Of a stretch of 64,000 bases of DNA, positions 60,315 through 64,000 are shown in pieces. Source of the DNA: Pseudomonas sp. AL03 (GTDB taxonomy: Bacteria; Pseudomonadota; Gammaproteobacteria; Pseudomonadales; Pseudomonadaceae); assembly GCF_029960815.1 (NCBI RefSeq), contig NZ_JASBRE010000009.1:62001-126000 (forward strand), written 5' to 3'. Both the position numbers and the translations under genes were made by a program. Under the pieces are notes generated by a model. The model searched no databases, was not told the DNA's origin, and saw nothing but the letters and a program-made list of their open reading frames with translations. The first letter of the stretch is position 1; every line of letters begins with the position of its first letter.

Positions 60315-61673
60315 TTAACGGCGGAACGCAGAACCAGTGTGTTGCTTGGGCAAATGCGCCTCGCCGTGAAACAGCTTCTCCCGCAGGCTGCCGGTGTCGT
60401 AAGCGGTCTTGTACGACCCTCTGCGTTGCAATTCGGGAATCACCCGTTCAATGAAGTCCACGTAACTTTCCGGCGTGACAATCCGCGTCAGGTTGAAGCC
60501 ATCCAGCCCGGTTTCTGCGATCCACGATTCCAGCTCATCGGCTACTTGCTCGGGCGAACCGACCACGGTGATGTAGCGTCCTCCGAGGGCGTGTTGCTCG
60601 AGTAATTTGCGGCGGGTCCAGTCGTTGTTTTGCAGGTTCCTGGTGGCGGACTGGATCGCGTTGCTCTTCACGTACTGGATCGGTTCGTCGATGGTGTATT
60701 CGGAGAAATCGATCCCGGTGGACGCCGAGAAATGCGCCACGCCGGCCTCGGCACTGGCGTAGCTCAAGTATTCGGCATGCTTGGCCCAGGCCGCCTCTTC
60801 GGATTCGCCGACAATCACGTTCAGCCCCATGAACACCTTGATGTCCTCGGGGTTGCGCCCGGCCTCGACGGCACTGGCGCGAACCTTGTCCACTTGAACT
60901 TTGGTCGACGGTTTGTTCTGGCCGCTGATGAACACGCATTCGGCATGACGCCCGGCGAACAGCAAACCGCGATCCGAACTGCCGGCCTGGAACAGCACCG
61001 GCGTGCGCTGCGGCGAGGGTTCGCAGAGGTGATAACCCTCGACCTGATAGAACTCGCCCTTGTGCTCGACCTTGTGCACTTTCTCGGGCTGCGCGTAGAT
61101 CCGCTGCTGCGGATCGTTAAGCACCGCGCCGTTTTCCCAACTGCCTTCCCAGAGTTTGTAGAGCACTTGCAGGTATTCATCGGCCTGGTCGTAACGACGG
61201 TCGTGTTCCACCTGTTCGCTCAAGCCCATGGCCTTGGCGGCGCTGTCGAGGTAGCCGGTGACGATGTTCCAGCCGACCCGGCCGCGACTCAGGTGATCGA
61301 GCGTGGACAGGCGTCGGGCGAACAGATACGGCGGTTCGTAAGTCAGGTTGGCAGTGAGTCCGAAGCCGAGGTTTTTGGTGACCGCAGCCATCGCCGAAAC
61401 CAGCAGCAGCGGATCATTGACCGGCAATTGAATTGACTCTTTGAGCGGCACATCCACTGAGTTTTGGTAGACGTCGTAAACCCCGACGATGTCAGCGATG
61501 AACAGACCATCGAACAGGCCACGCTCCAGCAGTTGCGCCAGTTCGGTCCAGTATTCGATCGTTTTGTACTGAGTGGAGTTGTCCCGTGGGTGCGTCCACA
61601 GACCATGGTTGATGTGCCCGATGCAGTTCATGTTGAACGCGTTGAGCAGAATCTTCTTTTTGGGGTCGGCCAT
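60315..61673 (-). CDS. FMN-dependent LLM-class monooxygenase (NtaA/SnaA/DszA family)
   Basis: The 452-residue flavin-dependent two-component monooxygenase has motifs LLNAFNMNCIGHINHGLWTH, GRVGWNIVTGYLDSAAKAMG, EHDRRYDQADEYLQVLYKLW and GSSDRGLLFAGRHAECVFIS of this family. It uses reduced FMN from a separate reductase to oxidise sulfur or nitrogen compounds; DszA and the SfnG/SsuD relatives desulfonate. The start overlaps the stop of the next upstream gene by one base (TGATG). Confidence 0.92.
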   Translation of the reverse strand: MADPKKKILLNAFNMNCIGHINHGLWTHPRDNSTQYKTIEYWTELAQLLERGLFDGLFIADIVGVYDVYQNSVDVPLKESIQLPVNDPLLLVSAMAAVTKNLGFGLTANLTYEPPYLFARRLSTLDHLSRGRVGWNIVTGYLDSAAKAMGLSEQVEHDRRYDQADEYLQVLYKLWEGSWENGAVLNDPQQRIYAQPEKVHKVEHKGEFYQVEGYHLCEPSPQRTPVLFQAGSSDRGLLFAGRHAECVFISGQNKPSTKVQVDKVRASAVEAGRNPEDIKVFMGLNVIVGESEEAAWAKHAEYLSYASAEAGVAHFSASTGIDFSEYTIDEPIQYVKSNAIQSATRNLQNNDWTRRKLLEQHALGGRYITVVGSPEQVADELESWIAETGLDGFNLTRIVTPESYVDFIERVIPELQRRGSYKTAYDTGSLREKLFHGEAHLPKQHTGSAFRR

Positions 61674-62866
61674 CAGATAGTCCCTCGCAACGGAGGGTTT
61701 TCATCGTTGAGGTAGTAATTGCCGACCGCGTGATACTTCCAGCGCACCGGGTCGTGCAGCGTGTGCACCCGAGCGTTGCGCCAGTGGCGATCCAGGCCGT
61801 GTTCGATCAGGGTTGCCTGGCTGCCCGCCAGTTCAAACAGCGTGCTGCCAGCGGCGAGGGAAATCTCGGTGCTGATAGCGCGGGCTTCGGCGACGGCAAT
61901 TGAAGCAGCGGCGACGGTCTCGGCGTTGGTGTCGGCCTGCGCTTTGTCGAGGAATTCGCCGGAGCGTTCCAGCAAGGCTTCGGCGGCGTGCAGACGAATG
62001 CTCAAGTGGCCGAAGCTCTTGATGGTCAGCGGGTCCTCGGTGGCGTTGTCGTTGCCGGAATCGATCCACGGCCGAGTCTTGGTGCGCACGAAATGCAGCG
62101 CATCTTCATAGGCAGCCCGGGCGATGCCGGTGTCGATGGCGGCGTGAAGAATCTGCGCCAACGGGCCGACGGTGGTCGGGCGCTCGAACGCACTTTGAAA
62201 CGGAATCACGTCTTCGGCGGCGACGTAGACATCTTCAAACACCACCGAACCGCTGCCGGTGGTGCGCTGGCCGAAGCCGCTCCAGTCGTCGATCACCGTC
62301 AAGCCTTTGCTGTTGCGCGGCACGAACGCCAATTGCTGCACGCCGTTTTCATCCACTACCGAGGTCGGAATGCGCTGGGCGTAAATCGCCCCGGTGGCGT
62401 AGAACTTGCGGCCGTTGATGCGATAGCCGCTGCTGTCACGGGTCAGGCTGGTGACGCGGTCATGGGCGGTTTTAGTGCCCAGTTCCGCGAGGGCATTGCC
62501 GAAACGTTGGCCGGCCAGTACCTCGGCGTATAGGCGCTTTTTCTGTTCGGCGCTGCCGTTCACGCGGAGCACTTCGAGTGCATAGAAATGGTTCTGCGGG
62601 ATTTGTCCGAGAGAGCCGTCAGCCTGGGCAATCAGCGCGATCACTTTGGCCAGGGTGACGTTGGAAACCCCGGCGCCGCCGTATTCTTTTGGCACGCTGA
62701 TGCCCCAAAGTCCCGAGCGGGAAAACACTTCCAGTTCCGGGTGCGGCAAACGGCGTTCGCGGTCGCGCAGGGCGCTGTCGCGTTTGAAGTCTTCGGCCAG
62801 GTCACTGGCGACAATCAGGGCTTGCTCATCGCTGGTTATGACCGCGACGTGGTGAGAAAGAGTCAT
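61673..62866 (-). CDS. SfnB/DszC-family acyl-CoA dehydrogenase-like flavoprotein
   Basis: The 397-residue protein has acyl-CoA dehydrogenase folds: SVPKEYGGAGVSNVTLAKVI, IPQNHFYALEVL and the FMN-binding middle strand NGRKFYATGAIYAQ, with VIDDWSGFGQRTTGSGSVVF. The C-terminal signature LDRHWRNARVHTLHDPVRWK is characteristic of DszC/SfnB sulfur monooxygenases. The start at 62866 follows TGGAG. Together with the LLM enzyme it should oxidise an organosulfur substrate. Confidence 0.92.
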   Translation of the reverse strand: MTLSHHVAVITSDEQALIVASDLAEDFKRDSALRDRERRLPHPELEVFSRSGLWGISVPKEYGGAGVSNVTLAKVIALIAQADGSLGQIPQNHFYALEVLRVNGSAEQKKRLYAEVLAGQRFGNALAELGTKTAHDRVTSLTRDSSGYRINGRKFYATGAIYAQRIPTSVVDENGVQQLAFVPRNSKGLTVIDDWSGFGQRTTGSGSVVFEDVYVAAEDVIPFQSAFERPTTVGPLAQILHAAIDTGIARAAYEDALHFVRTKTRPWIDSGNDNATEDPLTIKSFGHLSIRLHAAEALLERSGEFLDKAQADTNAETVAAASIAVAEARAISTEISLAAGSTLFELAGSQATLIEHGLDRHWRNARVHTLHDPVRWKYHAVGNYYLNDENPPLRGTI

Positions 62867-62889
62867 GTGTTTCTCCAGAGATCTGGTCG

Positions 62890-64000
62890 TTAAATCCAGG
62901 AGTGGCGAGCGGGTAGCGTGCCATTGAGGTGGTAAGTCCCGACCGCGTGATATTTCCAGCGCACCGGGTCGTGCAGCGTGTGCACGCGGGCGTTGCGCCA
63001 GTGGCGGTCGAGGTTGAATTCGGCGAGGGTGGCGCGGCTGCCGGCCAGTTCGAAAAGCTTTTCGCTGGCCAGCAGCGAGATCTCGGTGGTCAGCACTTTG
63101 GCTTCGGCCACGGCAATCGAGGCGCGGGCGGCAGACTCGGCGGTGAGCGGCGCGGCGCTGACCTGATCGAGCACTTGCCCGGCCTTGCGCAGCAGCGCTT
63201 CGGCGGCGTGCAATTCGATCTTCAGTTTGCCGATGTCGGCAATCACATAGAGATCGTCGCTGGCCCGTTCGACCTTGGCGTCGATCCACGGTCGTGCACG
63301 GGTTTTCACGAATTCGATGGCGTCGTCGATGGCGCCTCGGGCGATGCCGGCGTCAATGGCTGCTTGTATCAACTGCGACACGGCGCCCTGAGTGTTCGGG
63401 CTGTCATTGATCTTCCAGTTTTCCACCACCAGCTCGGCGTCGACCTGCACGTTATTGAGCAAAAGGGTGCCGCTGGCGGTGGTGCGTTGGCCGAAGCCCG
63501 ACCAGTCATCAACGATGCGCAGGCCCGGTGTACCGCGGCGGACGAAGGCCAGCACTTGCTTGCCGTCGTCGTTCAGCGCCTTGACGGCAACCCAGTGGGC
63601 GAACAGCGCGCCGGTGGAATAAAACTTCTGCCCGTTGAGGACGAAGCCGTCACCGTCAGCGGTGATTCGTGCCTTGAGTTCAAGGGTGTTTTTGGTGCCG
63701 CGCTCAGGTCCTGCGTTACCGATCCGCCAGCCGTCGAGCACGCTTTTGAACAGCTGTTTTTTTTGCGATTCGGTGGCGCTGCCGAGCACCAGATTGAGAA
63801 TGCCGAACTGGTTCTGCGGGATCTGTCCCAAGGCCGGGTCGGCCGCGGAAATGATCGCGAATACTTCGGCAAGGGTGACGAACGAAACCTGTGGGCCACC
63901 GTACTCACGCGGGATCGCAATGCTGCCCAGGCCGCTGCGGGTGAACTGTTCGATTTCCGACCACGGCAGCTTGCGCTGCTGGTCGCGTTTGGCTGCTTGC
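62890..64000 (-). CDS. SfnB/DszC-family flavoprotein, second copy (5' end outside the window)
   Basis: The last 370 or so residues are present; the frame remains open at base 64000 (KRDQQRKLPWSEIEQFTRSG). It is a paralogue of the neighbour: same IPQNQFGIL, DDWSGFGQRTTASGTLLL and LDRHWRNARVHTLHDPVRWK. The stop is at 62890, 23 bases before the next start. Two tandem DszC-like genes plus an LLM enzyme and a MetNIQ importer suggest a sulfur-starvation regulon (CysB or SfnR-type). The promoter is beyond the window. Confidence 0.92.
   Translation of the reverse strand, partial: QAAKRDQQRKLPWSEIEQFTRSGLGSIAIPREYGGPQVSFVTLAEVFAIISAADPALGQIPQNQFGILNLVLGSATESQKKQLFKSVLDGWRIGNAGPERGTKNTLELKARITADGDGFVLNGQKFYSTGALFAHWVAVKALNDDGKQVLAFVRRGTPGLRIVDDWSGFGQRTTASGTLLLNNVQVDAELVVENWKINDSPNTQGAVSQLIQAAIDAGIARGAIDDAIEFVKTRARPWIDAKVERASDDLYVIADIGKLKIELHAAEALLRKAGQVLDQVSAAPLTAESAARASIAVAEAKVLTTEISLLASEKLFELAGSRATLAEFNLDRHWRNARVHTLHDPVRWKYHAVGTYHLNGTLPARHSWI

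Overview
The window looks like chromosomal DNA of a fluorescent-group Pseudomonas. The supporting signs are high-GC codon use, Pseudomonas-type protein sequences (for example a TriABC-like pump, an SfnB/DszA sulfur cluster, DctB-DctD next to RmlC, and AguA-AguB), two tRNA genes, and several families of Pseudomonas-style palindromic repeats. From memory, the backbone follows the P. aeruginosa PAO1 order around PA5149-PA5188: tRNA-Phe, amino-acid ABC transporter, tRNA-Thr, rmlC-dctB-dctD, cysQ-nudE-yrfG, LysM protein, LysR-fdhD-oxidoreductase, thioesterase and hydroxyacyl-CoA dehydrogenase. Strain-specific genes are inserted between these blocks. The synteny was recalled, not computed.

Layout. 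0-4.5 kb: tRNA-Phe, an exported protein, an alpha/beta hydrolase, two tandem paralogues of unknown function, a VapBC toxin-antitoxin pair between two identical 42-bp terminator copies, and a decayed permease. 4.5-8.8 kb: a complete basic-amino-acid ABC transporter operon running into a methyltransferase gene. 9-16.4 kb: a deaminase-fold protein, tRNA-Thr, an SDR with no catalytic Tyr, a tautomerase, a lone AAA ATPase, an internally deleted NTF2-like gene, a DsbA-family protein and a TonB-dependent siderophore receptor. 16.4-22.3 kb: agmatine catabolism (aguB-aguA) and, upstream on the same strand, a 970-residue kinase/M23-like/PLP-enzyme fusion. 22.5-29.1 kb: rmlC, dctB-dctD, a thioesterase, cysQ-nudE and yrfG.

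29.1-37.1 kb is an apparent insertion of about 8 kb. It carries a decayed keto-acid decarboxylase, an SDR, an EmrAB/outer-membrane-factor efflux operon, a LysR regulator, and a universal-stress-protein fragment joined to an enoyl-CoA hydratase. 37.1-46.6 kb returns to the backbone: LysM/BON protein, LysR, fdhD plus a YdeP-type oxidoreductase, a glycine-zipper protein, thioesterase, 3-hydroxyacyl-CoA dehydrogenase and a RecQ-family helicase. 46.6-49.3 kb is a degraded zone with a small unknown gene, repeats and a frameshifted AAA ATPase pseudogene. 49.3-54.5 kb is a three-gene RND efflux operon with two adaptors. It is followed by a secreted glycosidase-like protein and a methyltransferase. 57.6-64 kb is a minus-strand sulfur-scavenging operon: a MetNIQ-type importer, an LLM monooxygenase and two tandem SfnB/DszC-type flavin enzymes, the last cut by the window edge.

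No CRISPR array, prophage or complete insertion sequence was seen. The least explained items are the tandem basic-tailed paralogues with the terminator-flanked VapBC pair beside them, the kinase-phospholyase fusion, the deaminase with a long unknown C-terminal half, and a possible antisense small RNA near 42.05 kb.
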